From contig NZ_LT607670.1 of NCBI RefSeq assembly GCF_900095265.1, forward strand, positions 1 through 64,000: DNA of 64,000 nucleotides. Reading direction: 5' to 3'. Position 1 is the first letter of the stretch. Each line of letters starts with the position of its first letter. Origin of the DNA: Janthinobacterium sp. UMAB-56 (GTDB taxonomy: Bacteria > Pseudomonadota > Gammaproteobacteria > Burkholderiales > Burkholderiaceae_D). A program made the position numbers and the translations under genes. This document shows, piece by piece, positions 35,382 to 44,292 of this stretch. The notes under the pieces are model-generated. The model did no database searches, was not told the origin of the DNA, and saw only the letters and a program-made list of their open reading frames with translations.

Positions 35382-36548
35382 TTACTTCAGGCCGGCAGCG
35401 TCGCGCAGCAGGGCAACCTTGTCGGTGCGCTCCCACGTGAATTCCGGCTCTTCGCGGCCAAAGTGGCCGTAGGCGGCGCTCTTCTGGTAGATCGGGCGCA
35501 GCAGGTCGAGCATTTGCACGATGCCTTTTGGACGCAAATCAAAGTGCGCCAGCACCAGCTTGGCGATTTCCGCGTCGGGAATCACGCCCGTGCCTTCCGT
35601 GTAGACGGTGATGTTGATCGGCCTGGCCACGCCGATGGCGTAGCTGACCTGCACCTGGCATTGGCGCGCCAGACCGGCCGCGACGATGTTTTTCGCCACG
35701 TAGCGTGCCGCATACGCTGCCGAACGGTCGACTTTCGAAGGGTCCTTGCCCGAGAACGCGCCGCCGCCGTGCGGGGCTGCGCCACCGTAGGTGTCGACGA
35801 TGATCTTGCGCCCGGTCAAGCCGCAATCGCCTTGCGGACCACCGATGACGAAACGGCCGGTCGGGTTGACGAGGAATTTGGTCTCCGTCAGCCATTCGCG
35901 CGGCAGGATGGGCTTGATGATTTCTTCGATGACGGCTTCTTCGATTTGCTTGTGCGAGATTTCCGGCGCATGCTGTGTCGACAGCACGACCGTGTGCACG
36001 CCGACGGGGCGGCCATCGACGTAACGCAGGGTCACTTGCGATTTCGCATCCGGACGCAGCCACGGCAAACGGCCATCCTTGCGCAGTTGCGACTGGCGCT
36101 CGACCAGGCGGTGCGCGTAGTGGATGGCGGCAGGCATCAGCTCGGCAGTTTCATCGCAGGCGTAGCCGAACATCAGGCCCTGGTCGCCAGCGCCTTGATC
36201 CAGGTCAATGCCCGCACCTTCATCGACGCCTTGCGCGATGTCAGGCGACTGCTTGTCATAGGCCACCAGCACGGCGCAACCCTTGTAGTCGATGCCGTAT
36301 TCCGTGTTGTCGTAGCCGATGCGTTTGATGGTTTCGCGCGCAACTTGAATATAATCCACATTGGCGTGCGTGGTAATCTCGCCAGCCAGCACCACCAGGC
36401 CGGTATTGCACAGGGTTTCGGCAGCCACGCGGGCGGCTGGATCCTGGGTCAGGATGGCGTCAAGGATGGCGTCGGAAATTTGATCGGCAACCTTGTCGGG
36501 ATGGCCTTCCGAAACGGATTCGGAAGTGAAGAGATAGTCGTTTGACAT
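35382..36548 (-). CDS. metK: S-adenosylmethionine synthetase
   Basis: 388 residues, the usual size. Motifs seen: [18 protein letters not shown] (ATP/methionine), [12 protein letters not shown] and [19 protein letters not shown] (phosphate loop). It makes SAM from ATP and methionine. The ATG at 36548 follows CAGGAG by six bases. With ahcY and metF downstream on the same strand it covers three steps of the methyl cycle. Confidence 0.97.
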   Translation of the reverse strand: MSNDYLFTSESVSEGHPDKVADQISDAILDAILTQDPAARVAAETLCNTGLVVLAGEITTHANVDYIQVARETIKRIGYDNTEYGIDYKGCAVLVAYDKQSPDIAQGVDEGAGIDLDQGAGDQGLMFGYACDETAELMPAAIHYAHRLVERQSQLRKDGRLPWLRPDAKSQVTLRYVDGRPVGVHTVVLSTQHAPEISHKQIEEAVIEEIIKPILPREWLTETKFLVNPTGRFVIGGPQGDCGLTGRKIIVDTYGGAAPHGGGAFSGKDPSKVDRSAAYAARYVAKNIVAAGLARQCQVQVSYAIGVARPINITVYTEGTGVIPDAEIAKLVLAHFDLRPKGIVQMLDLLRPIYQKSAAYGHFGREEPEFTWERTDKVALLRDAAGLK

Positions 36549-36579
36549 TGCAAGCTCCTGATTACTATGTGAATGTTCT

Positions 36580-36608
36580 GTCGCAGTAAAGAGGATTTTG
36601 CCTGCGAC
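36580..36608 (-). promoter_or_regulatory. Hairpin in the metK leader with anti-Shine-Dalgarno-like loop
   Basis: On the minus strand GTCGCAG and CTGCGAC form a perfect 7-bp stem around a 15-base loop that contains TCCTCTTT, about 32 bases before the metK start. The loop could pair with the AGGA of the metK ribosome site. It does not match a SAM riboswitch class I recognise. The remaining gap to the lpxL-type gene holds nothing else clear. Confidence 0.35.
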
Positions 36609-36736
36609 GCTTTAGCGATATTTATATTCCGCTTCGCAAGTTGTCTATTAACTCAGCGGTTACTGCATACGTGGTATTTTACGCTTCTTAAAAAATTTTG
36701 GCACAGCAACACGCCATTCCTGGAAACCGCTTATTC

Positions 36737-37606
36737 ATGTTAGTCCCAATTTTCCGCTTCTTATCCCTCTTTCCCCTGCCCGTCCTGCATGGCCTGGGCG
36801 CTGTGCTCGGCTGGGTGATTTACGCCATTTCTCCCTCCTACCGTCGCCGCATGCGCGAGAACATGCAGGGTGCGGGGTTTTCGCAACACTTGCACACGGC
36901 CGTGGCCGAAGCGGGCAAGAGCGTACTGGAACTGCCCTTCATCTGGTGCGCGCCGGCCGCGCGCGTGGCGCGCCATGCGACGGTGGAAAACTGGGAACTG
37001 GTGGAAAAAGCGCTGCAGCACGGCCGCGGCATCGTCTTCCTGACGCCGCACCTGGGCTGCTTTGAAATCGTCGCCCAGCAAATCGCGCTGCGCACGCCGC
37101 TCACCGTGATGTATCGCCCGCCCAAGCGCGCCGCCCTGAAACCGCTGATCGAGGGTGCCCGCGCGCGCGAAAACCTGATGCTGGCGCCGGCCAATATGTC
37201 GGGCGTGCGCATCTTTGCCAAATGCCTGAAAAAAGGCCAGCCCATCGGCTTGCTGCCCGACCAGGTGCCGCAGGAGGGCGAAGGCGTGTGGGCCGATTTC
37301 TTCGGTCGTCCCGCCTACACCATGACCCTGCCGGCCAAGCTGGCGCAGATGGGCGGCGCCGAAGTCATCATCACCTACGCCGAGCGCCTGCCTGGCGGGC
37401 GTGGCTACGTCGTGCATTTCGTGCCATTTACCGAGTCGCTAGCCATCACCTCGGCCGAACAGGCGCGCACTATCAATGCCGCCATGGAACAATTGATCGC
37501 CCGCAGTCCCGCGCAATACCTGTGGAGCTACAACCGCTATAAAGTACCGCGCGGCGCGCCGCCGCCCACGCCAGCGATGCCGGATGCCGCCAAGGAGCAG
37601 GCATGA
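36737..37606 (+). CDS. Lipid A biosynthesis acyltransferase, LpxL/HtrB family (first copy)
   Basis: 289 residues with an N-terminal membrane anchor (LHGLGAVLGWVIYAIS). The acyltransferase motif HxxxxD/E is seen in LTPHLGCFEIV, and later family segments GLLPDQVPQEGEG and YLWSYNRYKVP are present. It transfers an acyl chain onto a lipid A precursor (or related lysophospholipid) at the inner membrane. The ATG at 36737 is preferred over an upstream TTG at 36698. Its stop overlaps the start of the second copy by 4 bases, so the two are coupled. Confidence 0.88.
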   Translation: MLVPIFRFLSLFPLPVLHGLGAVLGWVIYAISPSYRRRMRENMQGAGFSQHLHTAVAEAGKSVLELPFIWCAPAARVARHATVENWELVEKALQHGRGIVFLTPHLGCFEIVAQQIALRTPLTVMYRPPKRAALKPLIEGARARENLMLAPANMSGVRIFAKCLKKGQPIGLLPDQVPQEGEGVWADFFGRPAYTMTLPAKLAQMGGAEVIITYAERLPGGRGYVVHFVPFTESLAITSAEQARTINAAMEQLIARSPAQYLWSYNRYKVPRGAPPPTPAMPDAAKEQA

Positions 37607-38478
37607 GACTGCTGATCGCTTTCATGTGGCTGCTGCACTGGCTGCCCTTGCCCATCCTCGGCCGCTTCGGCGTGGCCGTCGGCAGCCTGCTGTTCCTCGC
37701 CATGCCGACGCGACGCAAGATCGCCCTGACGAATCTGCGCCTGTGCATGCCGGAACTGACGGAACGGCAACGCGTGGCCCTGGCGCGCCAGCATTTCCAG
37801 GCCTATTCGCGCAGCGTGTGGGAGCGCAGCATCCTGTGGTGGTCGTCGGAAGCGCGCCTGAACCGCCTGATCCGGAAGGTGCCCGCCTTCCCGGGCCAGC
37901 AGATCGCTGCCAAGCCCACCATTTTGCTGTGTCCGCACTTCGTCTGCCTCGACGTGGCCGGCGCCGCCACGGCGATGGAAATTTCCGCCTCGTCCATGTA
38001 TGTGCAGCAAAAGAATGCCGCCTTCGACCAGGCCTTGCGCAACGGCCGTTCGCGCTTCAAGCCGCCCAAGCTGTTCACGCGCCAGGATGGCATCAAGACG
38101 ATTTTGCGCGCGCTGCGCGACGGCTTGCCGTATTTCATGCTGCCGGACATGGATTTCGGCGAGAAGGATGCGCAATTCGTGCCCTTCTTCGGCGTACCCG
38201 CCGCCACCCTGACGGCCACGGCGCGCCTGGCGCTGGCCGCCAAGGCGCAAGTCATTCCCGTCATCGCCACCTTCCTGCCCAATTACCAGGGCTGGCAAGT
38301 GACCTACTATCCTGCGTGGGACGATTATCCGGGCGACGACATCACGGCCGCCACGCTGCGCATGAATGCATTCATCGAAGAACGCGTGCGCGAAGCGCCG
38401 GCCGAGTATTTCTGGACGCATAAACGCTTCAAGACGCGTCCGGAAGGCGAAGCGTCGTTCTATAACCAACACGAGTGA
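37603..38478 (+). CDS. Lipid A biosynthesis acyltransferase, LpxL/HtrB family (second copy)
   Basis: 291 residues, the same fold as the preceding gene: N-terminal membrane helix ([28 protein letters not shown]), the catalytic HxxxxD motif in [12 protein letters not shown], the [13 protein letters not shown] loop, and [13 protein letters not shown] near the C-terminus. The two proteins differ strongly in sequence, so they probably add different acyl chains. The ATG overlaps the previous stop (ATGA). dapF follows 11 bases later. Confidence 0.9.
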   Translation: MRLLIAFMWLLHWLPLPILGRFGVAVGSLLFLAMPTRRKIALTNLRLCMPELTERQRVALARQHFQAYSRSVWERSILWWSSEARLNRLIRKVPAFPGQQIAAKPTILLCPHFVCLDVAGAATAMEISASSMYVQQKNAAFDQALRNGRSRFKPPKLFTRQDGIKTILRALRDGLPYFMLPDMDFGEKDAQFVPFFGVPAATLTATARLALAAKAQVIPVIATFLPNYQGWQVTYYPAWDDYPGDDITAATLRMNAFIEERVREAPAEYFWTHKRFKTRPEGEASFYNQHE

Positions 38479-38489
38479 TACGGCAGAAC

Positions 38490-39353
38490 ATGAAACTCCA
38501 ATTTACCAAAATGCATGGCGCCGGCAATGACTTCATCGTCATCGATGCCATCCATCAAGATATCGACTTCACGCCGGCCCAGTGGCAGCGCCTTGCCGAC
38601 CGCCGTTTCGGCATCGGCGCCGATCAGATCCTCGTAGTGGAAAAGCCGCGCCTGCCCGGCTGCGACTTCCGCTACCGCATCTATAACAACGATGGCGGCG
38701 AAGTCGAGCAATGCGGCAACGGCGCGCGCGCCTTCGTCAAATTCGTCAGCGAAAAAGGCTTATCAAGCAAGGACAGCATCCGCGTGGAAACCATGGCCGG
38801 CATCATCGCGCCGCGCCTGGAGCGCGACGGCAACATCACGGTCGACATGGGCGCGCCCGTGCTGGACGCGGCGCTGGTGCCGTTCGATGCAAACGGCCTG
38901 GACGGCGTGGCCGAGGGTGACGACATCTTGTGGCCGCTGGACCTGGCGCTGCCGGGCAACACGACCAACGTGCTGGTGTCCGTCGTCTCGATGGGCAACC
39001 CGCATGCCGTGCAAGTGGTCGACGATGTCGATGCGCAAGACCTGGAACAATCGGGCCCGCGCATCGAGCATCACCCGCGCTTTCCCCGCAGGGTCAACGC
39101 CGGCTACATGCAGATCGTCGACCGCCATCACGTGAAACTGCGCGTGTTTGAACGTGGCGCGGGTGAAACGCTGGCGTGCGGCACGGGCGCCTGCGCCGCC
39201 GCCGTGGCCGGCATCCTGCGCGGCCGGCTCGATTCCCCCGTGCGCATCAGCGCGCGCGGCGGCGAACTGTCGATCGCCTGGCAAGGCCCCGGCCATCCCG
39301 TCCTGATGACGGGCCCGGCCGTAACCGTCTTCGAAGGCACGATCGAGCTGTAA
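38490..39353 (+). CDS. dapF: Diaminopimelate epimerase
   Basis: 287 residues. Both catalytic cysteines are present, in [10 protein letters not shown] and [13 protein letters not shown], along with the N-terminal [13 protein letters not shown]. It interconverts LL- and meso-diaminopimelate for lysine and peptidoglycan. The ATG at 38490 is preferred over a GTG at 38475. In many proteobacteria dapF is followed by DUF484 and xerC; here those two genes lie about 3 kb further on, beyond the Sel1 protein and the porin. Confidence 0.96.
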   Translation: MKLQFTKMHGAGNDFIVIDAIHQDIDFTPAQWQRLADRRFGIGADQILVVEKPRLPGCDFRYRIYNNDGGEVEQCGNGARAFVKFVSEKGLSSKDSIRVETMAGIIAPRLERDGNITVDMGAPVLDAALVPFDANGLDGVAEGDDILWPLDLALPGNTTNVLVSVVSMGNPHAVQVVDDVDAQDLEQSGPRIEHHPRFPRRVNAGYMQIVDRHHVKLRVFERGAGETLACGTGACAAAVAGILRGRLDSPVRISARGGELSIAWQGPGHPVLMTGPAVTVFEGTIEL

Positions 39354-39364
39354 GCGAATAAGCG

Positions 39365-40867
39365 TCAGGCGGCCAGGAACTGCTGTTCCTGCGCGACACC
39401 GGGTTCGGCCAGGTAGCACTTCAAGCGGTACAAACGCTGCCGGTAATTGCCTTCCGGCCCGGTCACGCCGCAATCGACGCGTTCGAACAAGCGCACCACC
39501 TGATCGAGCAACTGGCGCTCCTGCGCCGTGCGGATCAGCACCAGGCGCCGCTTGCCGCGCCCATGCGTGGCGCTGATATCGATCAGCAGGCAATGCCCCT
39601 GGTCGGCCGCATGAATGTCGAGCAGCAAGGCCTCGGCACGCGACAGATGAAAACAGCGCGCCAGCGCCAGCCGCGCCGCCAGCAGGGGGTGGCTCTGGCC
39701 CAATAGCCGCAAGTGCCCGTCGGCCTGCAGGGCGGCGCACTGGCCCCAGTCACCGGGGTCGCCTCGCGGCGCAATCTTCGCCAGTGCCGCCTCCGCTTCA
39801 CGGCTGCCTTGCGCCTGCGCCTGCAGCAGCCAATACGCGGCACGCACATCGTTGTTGACACCGTCGCGGCGATTGCGCCAGGCATGCATGCCGCACTCGA
39901 GCTGGGCCGGGCCATGTCCGAGGTCGGCGGCACGCTCCAGGCAGGAATGGGCTTCAACCACATTGCGCTGGGAAAATTCCGGTTTTGTATAGATACGCGA
40001 CAGCACGAACCAGGCTTCGGCCAGGCCCTGCTCGCCAGCCTGCGTCAGCCAGCGTACGGCCCGCTTGAAATTGGCCGCGCCATTGCGCGTGGCCAGCCGC
40101 TGTCCCTGCGCATCCATGCGCGCATAGCCGAGTCCCAGCTCCAGCTGCGCCGTGCGGTCGCCGCCATGCGCTGCCAGCTCGCAACATTGCCACCCCTCGG
40201 CATCGCCGCCTGGCGCCAGTGCCTGGGCGCAACGCGACAGCAACAGCACCTGCTGCGCGTCCAGCGCGATCGTGCGCCCTCCGGCAACCGCCTGGCGCTG
40301 TAACAGCTCGCGCGCCAGCGGCAAGCCCTGCGACAGGAAGCCGGCATGGTTGCCCTGACTCCAGGCCTGTTCCAGCCAGGCGTGCAGCGGCGTGTTGCCA
40401 TCGGAGGCAGGTTCGCCAGCGACACCGGTATCGGCTATGCCGGCCGCAGACAATCCTTCTTGCATGGATAACAACCATTGCGCATTGGGCAAGCCGGCGC
40501 GCACGGCGGCGTCCAGCGCCACGCGCGCCTTGGCGCACAAGGCTTCGCCGCTGCTGGCGGCGTTGCCCAGCACCAGTTGCGCCAGCACCAGGCCCGCCTG
40601 TACCAGGCCCGCATCGAAGGCCTGCGCGTAATACGGAATCAGCGTCCTGGCTGACGGTTGCGCCACTTCGAAAGGCACGTGCGCGCCAATCAGCAAGCAT
40701 GCTTCCTCGCTATCCTCCTGGGCCGCCCGCGCCAGCCAGTGCAAGGCGGTCGGCAGGCTCTGCGGCACACCCTGTCCGAACAGATACACCCGTCCCAACG
40801 CCAGCTGGCAAGCCACATCGCCAGCACGTGCGCCCTTGATCAATCCTAATGTTTCGCGATTTGCCAT
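39365..40867 (-). CDS. Sel1-like repeat protein with integrase-like C-terminal domain
   Basis: 500 residues, no signal peptide. Residues about 10-380 carry Sel1/TPR-like repeats (e.g. ACQLALGRVYLFGQGVPQSLPTALHWLARAA, AWFVLSRIYTKPEFSQRN, PAQLECGMHAW). The last 115 residues are different: ARLALARCFHLSRAEALL, AADQG, GKRRLVLIRTAQERQLLD and NYRQRLYRL resemble the first part of the catalytic domain of the Integrase_1 type of tyrosine recombinase. The usual catalytic Arg (GLRR) is replaced (HLSR), and the HxxR and Tyr boxes are absent. It is thus probably a non-catalytic, possibly nucleic-acid-binding relic. The ATG at 40867 is preferred over an upstream TTG. It is convergent with dapF (11 bases apart). 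Confidence 0.75.
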   Translation of the reverse strand: MANRETLGLIKGARAGDVACQLALGRVYLFGQGVPQSLPTALHWLARAAQEDSEEACLLIGAHVPFEVAQPSARTLIPYYAQAFDAGLVQAGLVLAQLVLGNAASSGEALCAKARVALDAAVRAGLPNAQWLLSMQEGLSAAGIADTGVAGEPASDGNTPLHAWLEQAWSQGNHAGFLSQGLPLARELLQRQAVAGGRTIALDAQQVLLLSRCAQALAPGGDAEGWQCCELAAHGGDRTAQLELGLGYARMDAQGQRLATRNGAANFKRAVRWLTQAGEQGLAEAWFVLSRIYTKPEFSQRNVVEAHSCLERAADLGHGPAQLECGMHAWRNRRDGVNNDVRAAYWLLQAQAQGSREAEAALAKIAPRGDPGDWGQCAALQADGHLRLLGQSHPLLAARLALARCFHLSRAEALLLDIHAADQGHCLLIDISATHGRGKRRLVLIRTAQERQLLDQVVRLFERVDCGVTGPEGNYRQRLYRLKCYLAEPGVAQEQQFLAA

Positions 40868-41283
40868 CGATTCTCGATATTGAGTCAATGATTCTAATAA
40901 TAGTGCGTCGTCTCCGGACCCATCAGTGCAGGCCGTCCCTTAGTGTAACGTCCTTGTGTCATAAATCCGCTAAAGCCGGCTTAAGAACTTGATTCAACGC
41001 AACAATGTTCTGGCCAGAACACGCCAATATGGCAAGGCGCCGCCATGGTGGCGATGGGGGGAACGCTGGCCATCGGCGCAGGATGGGGCGAAAGCGCGCG
41101 TTACAAAAATACAACAGGGCCGTACATTTATGACGCTTTTCACCAATTTTTTCACGCATATTTGACCAATCCCGCACGTCTTGCGCGCCGACGAATTAAG
41201 GTTCATTCATCGAAACGCGGCAGTCAACGCATTTCAATCTGCTCGGATCTCGGACGGAACTCACTTTTAATAGGGAATAAGAC
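40868..41283 (+). promoter_or_regulatory. Porin leader / promoter region with a perfect 16-bp palindrome
   Basis: 416 bases between the divergent Sel1 and porin genes with no convincing gene. A perfect palindrome TGTTCTGG-CCAGAACA lies at 41006-41021. Further on, an AT-rich segment (about 41100-41165) and TTGACC at 41161 could belong to the porin promoter, but I could not place a -10 with confidence. The porin ribosome site is AGGGAATAAGAC. Confidence 0.5.
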
Positions 41284-42354
41284 ATGAAAAAATCACTCGT
41301 TGCCCTCGCACTCTTCGGCGCCTTTGCCGCAACCGCACAAGCACAGTCGTCCGTCCAAATCTACGGCACGATCGATGCTGGCCTGGGCAAAGCAACTGGT
41401 TCGACCACCGCCGTCACCAAGCGCGACAACAACAAACTGGGCTTCAAGGGCACGGAAGATCTGGGCAATGGCTTGAAAGCTATTTTCCAACTGGAAATTC
41501 GCTATGAATCCGATACGGGCACGCTGGAAAGCAATGGCGCCCGTCCGTTGTTCCAGGGTCAAAGCCGCGTCGGCCTGCAAGGCGACTTCGGTACCGTGCG
41601 CCTGGGCCGTGGCCTGACCGCGTACCAAGAAGTGAGCACCATGTTCGAACCATGGTCGGGCATGCCGACGCAAGCCGGTTTCCAGACCGATCTGACCGTG
41701 GCCGCCTACACCAGCGATCCACTGAGCCCGGCTGGCAACTCGCGTAACCGCTTCTCGAACGCCTTGTTCTACAACTCGCCAGTGTTCAATGGCTTCCAGT
41801 TCAACGCCACCGTGGCCGCCAAGGAAGCAAATACAAATGGCGGCGTTGGCGCCACCGTAGCCAACGCGACGACGAATGCTTCCGGTAACTTCGCCGTGGC
41901 AGCCAATGTGGCGCCAGCATCGAACCCGTACTCGATGTCGGCCACGTACAACAATGGTCAGTTCGCCGCCATGGCTGCCTACGAGCGCAATGGCCTGCAA
42001 GCGAAGCTGTGGTCGGTTGCAGCATCGTTCAATCCGGTAGCGGAACTGAAACTGATGGCCTCGTACCAGCACCAGGATGACGGCAATTTCAAAATCATCA
42101 ATACCGACACCAAATCGTGGGTGCTGGGCGCCAACTATGACGTCGGCCCAGGCAAGATCCGCGCTGGCTACGGTCAAAAAACGCCGGACGGCGTCGCCAA
42201 GACCAAGCAGGCATCGCTGGGCTACGACTACAATCTGTCGAAACGTACCTACCTGTACGCAGATATTTCGAACAAAAAGGCAGCCAGCACCCTCAACTAC
42301 AACAACACCACCTCGGTCAACTACATCGGCCTGGGCTTGCATCACAACTTTTAA
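41284..42354 (+). CDS. Gram-negative general porin (trimeric, OmpC-type)
   Basis: 356 residues. Signal peptide MKKSLVALALFGAFAATAQA, then the mature start QSSVQIYGTIDAGLG typical of betaproteobacterial porins. The PEFV-like constriction loop region and 16-strand pattern are present, and the C-terminus GLGLHHNF ends in the Phe needed for Bam-mediated assembly. It allows passive diffusion of small solutes through the outer membrane. The gene stands alone with its own terminator. Confidence 0.95.
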   Translation: MKKSLVALALFGAFAATAQAQSSVQIYGTIDAGLGKATGSTTAVTKRDNNKLGFKGTEDLGNGLKAIFQLEIRYESDTGTLESNGARPLFQGQSRVGLQGDFGTVRLGRGLTAYQEVSTMFEPWSGMPTQAGFQTDLTVAAYTSDPLSPAGNSRNRFSNALFYNSPVFNGFQFNATVAAKEANTNGGVGATVANATTNASGNFAVAANVAPASNPYSMSATYNNGQFAAMAAYERNGLQAKLWSVAASFNPVAELKLMASYQHQDDGNFKIINTDTKSWVLGANYDVGPGKIRAGYGQKTPDGVAKTKQASLGYDYNLSKRTYLYADISNKKAASTLNYNNTTSVNYIGLGLHHNF

Positions 42355-42399
42355 TGGCCCGCAACGCACCCACCACGGGTGATTGCTGACCAGGAATGC

Positions 42400-42430
42400 A
42401 AAGCGGCATGGGCAACCATGCCGCTTTTTT
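42400..42430 (+). terminator. Rho-independent terminator of the porin gene
   Basis: Stem AAAGCGGCATGG / CCATGCCGCTTT with a 4-base loop (GCAA) followed by a T-run. It lies 45 bases after the porin stop. Confidence 0.9.
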
Positions 42431-42532
42431 CATGGGCGCGCGGAAAATGCACGGGTGCCTTTGCCTTTGCGCCTATGCCGGCGCACTCTCGGTTAGAATG
42501 AAGCGTTCATCCTTCACTGACAGATATTTTCA

Positions 42533-43198
42533 ATGACCGCCACACTCGATTCCAGCACCGTCGCCCAATACCTGAGCGAGCATCCGTCTTTCTTCGAAGA
42601 GCATACCGCTCTGCTCGGCGAAGTCAAGCTGAGCAGCCCGCTGACGGGACGCACCATCTCGCTGCAGGAACGGCAGATGGAAGTGATGCGCGACAAATAC
42701 AAGGCGCTCGAACTGCGCATGTCCAAGCTGAGCCGACTGGCCGAGGAAAATGGCGACATCGCCAGCAAATTCCACGGCTGGAACCAGGCCATGCTGCAGG
42801 TGCGCAGCGATGCCGCCATGCCACGCGTACTGGTCGACGCCTTGCAAAGCAATTTCGACGTGCCCTATGTCAGCCTGCGCCTGTGGCAAGTGTTGCCTGA
42901 ACACGCCAACGGCTGGTTCACGGAAGATGTGACGGCCGATGTACGCATGTTCGCCAACAGCCTGCAAACGCCGTATTGCGGCAGCAACCGCGATTTCGAA
43001 GCCGTGCACTGGCTGCAGGCCGATAAAATCGCATCGACCGTCATGATCGCCCTGCGCGCCCCCGGCACAACCGGCACCTTCGGCTTGCTGGTGCTCGGTT
43101 CGCCCGACAGCGAACGCTTTACCTCGAGCATGGGCACCGACTTCCTCGTGCATATCGGCGCCACGGCCAGCGCCGCCCTGGCCGCGCTGCGCGCCTGA
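42533..43198 (+). CDS. DUF484 family protein
   Basis: 221 residues. An N-terminal segment VAQYLSEHPSFFEEHTALLGEVKL followed by a coiled-coil stretch (about 40-75) and a GAF-like domain (about 85-220) matches the DUF484 family that usually precedes xerC. It is cytoplasmic; the biochemical role is not established. The stop is 7 bases before the xerC start, so the two are cotranscribed. Confidence 0.92.
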   Translation: MTATLDSSTVAQYLSEHPSFFEEHTALLGEVKLSSPLTGRTISLQERQMEVMRDKYKALELRMSKLSRLAEENGDIASKFHGWNQAMLQVRSDAAMPRVLVDALQSNFDVPYVSLRLWQVLPEHANGWFTEDVTADVRMFANSLQTPYCGSNRDFEAVHWLQADKIASTVMIALRAPGTTGTFGLLVLGSPDSERFTSSMGTDFLVHIGATASAALAALRA

Positions 43199-43205
43199 GA
43201 ACGCC

Positions 43206-44153
43206 ATGCATGCGGCACGCAGCAAGGCCGAGTGGCTAGCCGCCTACCTGGCGCAGCTGGCCACGCAGCGCAAGCTGTCGCCGCATACGCTGGACGCCTA
43301 CGGGCGCGACCTGCGCGCCTTGCTGGAACTGAGCGGCAATACGCCCTGGACGGCACTGGCGCACAACGAAGTGCGCCGCTACACGGCCAAGCTGCATGCC
43401 GGCGGCCTCGACCCACGTTCGATCGCGCGCAAGCTGTCGTCGTGGCGGGGCTTTTTCAACTGGCTCAGCGGTGAAACGGCACTCGACGCCAATCCCGTCG
43501 ACGGCATCCGCGCCCCCAAGCGGGCCAAAACCTTGCCCAAAGCCCTGTCGGTGGACGATGCCGTGCGCCTCGTGGCGCCAGCGCAACACCAGCACGGTAG
43601 CGCCGAACCGGAACAACGGTGCAACCGCGCCATGTTCGAGCTGTTGTATTCAAGCGGCTTGCGCGTCTCCGAACTGACCAGCCTGGATACCCACTACTGC
43701 AAGGCTGACGGCGGCCAGCCCGCCTCGCTGGGCTGGCTCGACATGGCCAGCTTTGAAGTCATCGTCACTGGCAAGGGCAGCAAGATGCGCAAGGTGCCCG
43801 TCGGCAAGGCCGCCCTCGTGGCCCTGACTGCCTGGCTGGCCGTACGCCCGCCAGCGGCCGATGGCAGCGCCGCCTTGTTTTTAAGCACGCGCGGCACGCG
43901 CATCTCGCCGCGCGTACTGCAGCTGCGCCTGAAGGCGCACGCGCTGGCGACGGAAATTCCCGCAAACGTGCACCCGCACGTGCTGCGCCACTCGTTCGCT
44001 TCGCACGTGCTGCAATCATCGGGCGACTTGCGCGCCGTGCAGGAAATGCTGGGCCATTCCAGCATCACCTCGACCCAGGTCTACACGGCCCTCGATTTCC
44101 AGCATCTGGCGCACGTGTATGACCAGGCGCACCCGCGCGCCAAGCTCAAGTAG
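43206..44153 (+). CDS. xerC: Tyrosine site-specific recombinase XerC
   Basis: 315 residues. An N-terminal SAM-like DNA-binding domain (about 1-100; LAAYLAQLATQRKLSPHTLDAYGRDL) is followed by the catalytic domain with all key boxes: Arg in YSSGLRVSEL, the LRHSFASH box, the LGHSSITSTQVYT box with the nucleophilic Tyr. It resolves chromosome dimers at dif with XerD. It is a chromosomal housekeeping gene in the standard DUF484-xerC pair, not a mobile-element integrase. Confidence 0.95.
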   Translation: MHAARSKAEWLAAYLAQLATQRKLSPHTLDAYGRDLRALLELSGNTPWTALAHNEVRRYTAKLHAGGLDPRSIARKLSSWRGFFNWLSGETALDANPVDGIRAPKRAKTLPKALSVDDAVRLVAPAQHQHGSAEPEQRCNRAMFELLYSSGLRVSELTSLDTHYCKADGGQPASLGWLDMASFEVIVTGKGSKMRKVPVGKAALVALTAWLAVRPPAADGSAALFLSTRGTRISPRVLQLRLKAHALATEIPANVHPHVLRHSFASHVLQSSGDLRAVQEMLGHSSITSTQVYTALDFQHLAHVYDQAHPRAKLK

Positions 44154-44205
44154 GCAGCCGCGCCCGTTGAGCAGCCTGATCCATATCAAGTGGATGGGCG
44201 CGCAT

Positions 44206-44235
44206 TTGCAAGCCTTTGCAAAATTCCGGCATAAT
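44206..44235 (+). promoter_or_regulatory. Candidate promoter of the COG0523 GTPase gene
   Basis: -35 TTGCAA and -10 CATAAT with 18-base spacing, about 57 bases upstream of the start codon. TTTGCAA occurs twice, 10 bases apart, over the -35 (direct repeat). No Zur-box-like palindrome was recognised. Confidence 0.5.
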
Positions 44236-44292
44236 CGTCCGCATTCTTCCGCTTGCGCGGCGGCACCACCGATTACAGCATAGGCATCCTTC

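Noticed and set aside
40959-41206. Minus-strand frames of 70-72 codons upstream of the porin
   Set aside because: No ribosome site, no family, atypical composition; the region reads better as a promoter spacer.
43206-44153. Tyrosine recombinase as evidence of an integrated mobile element
   Set aside because: It is in the standard DUF484-xerC arrangement, with no att-like repeats, cargo or tRNA target nearby.
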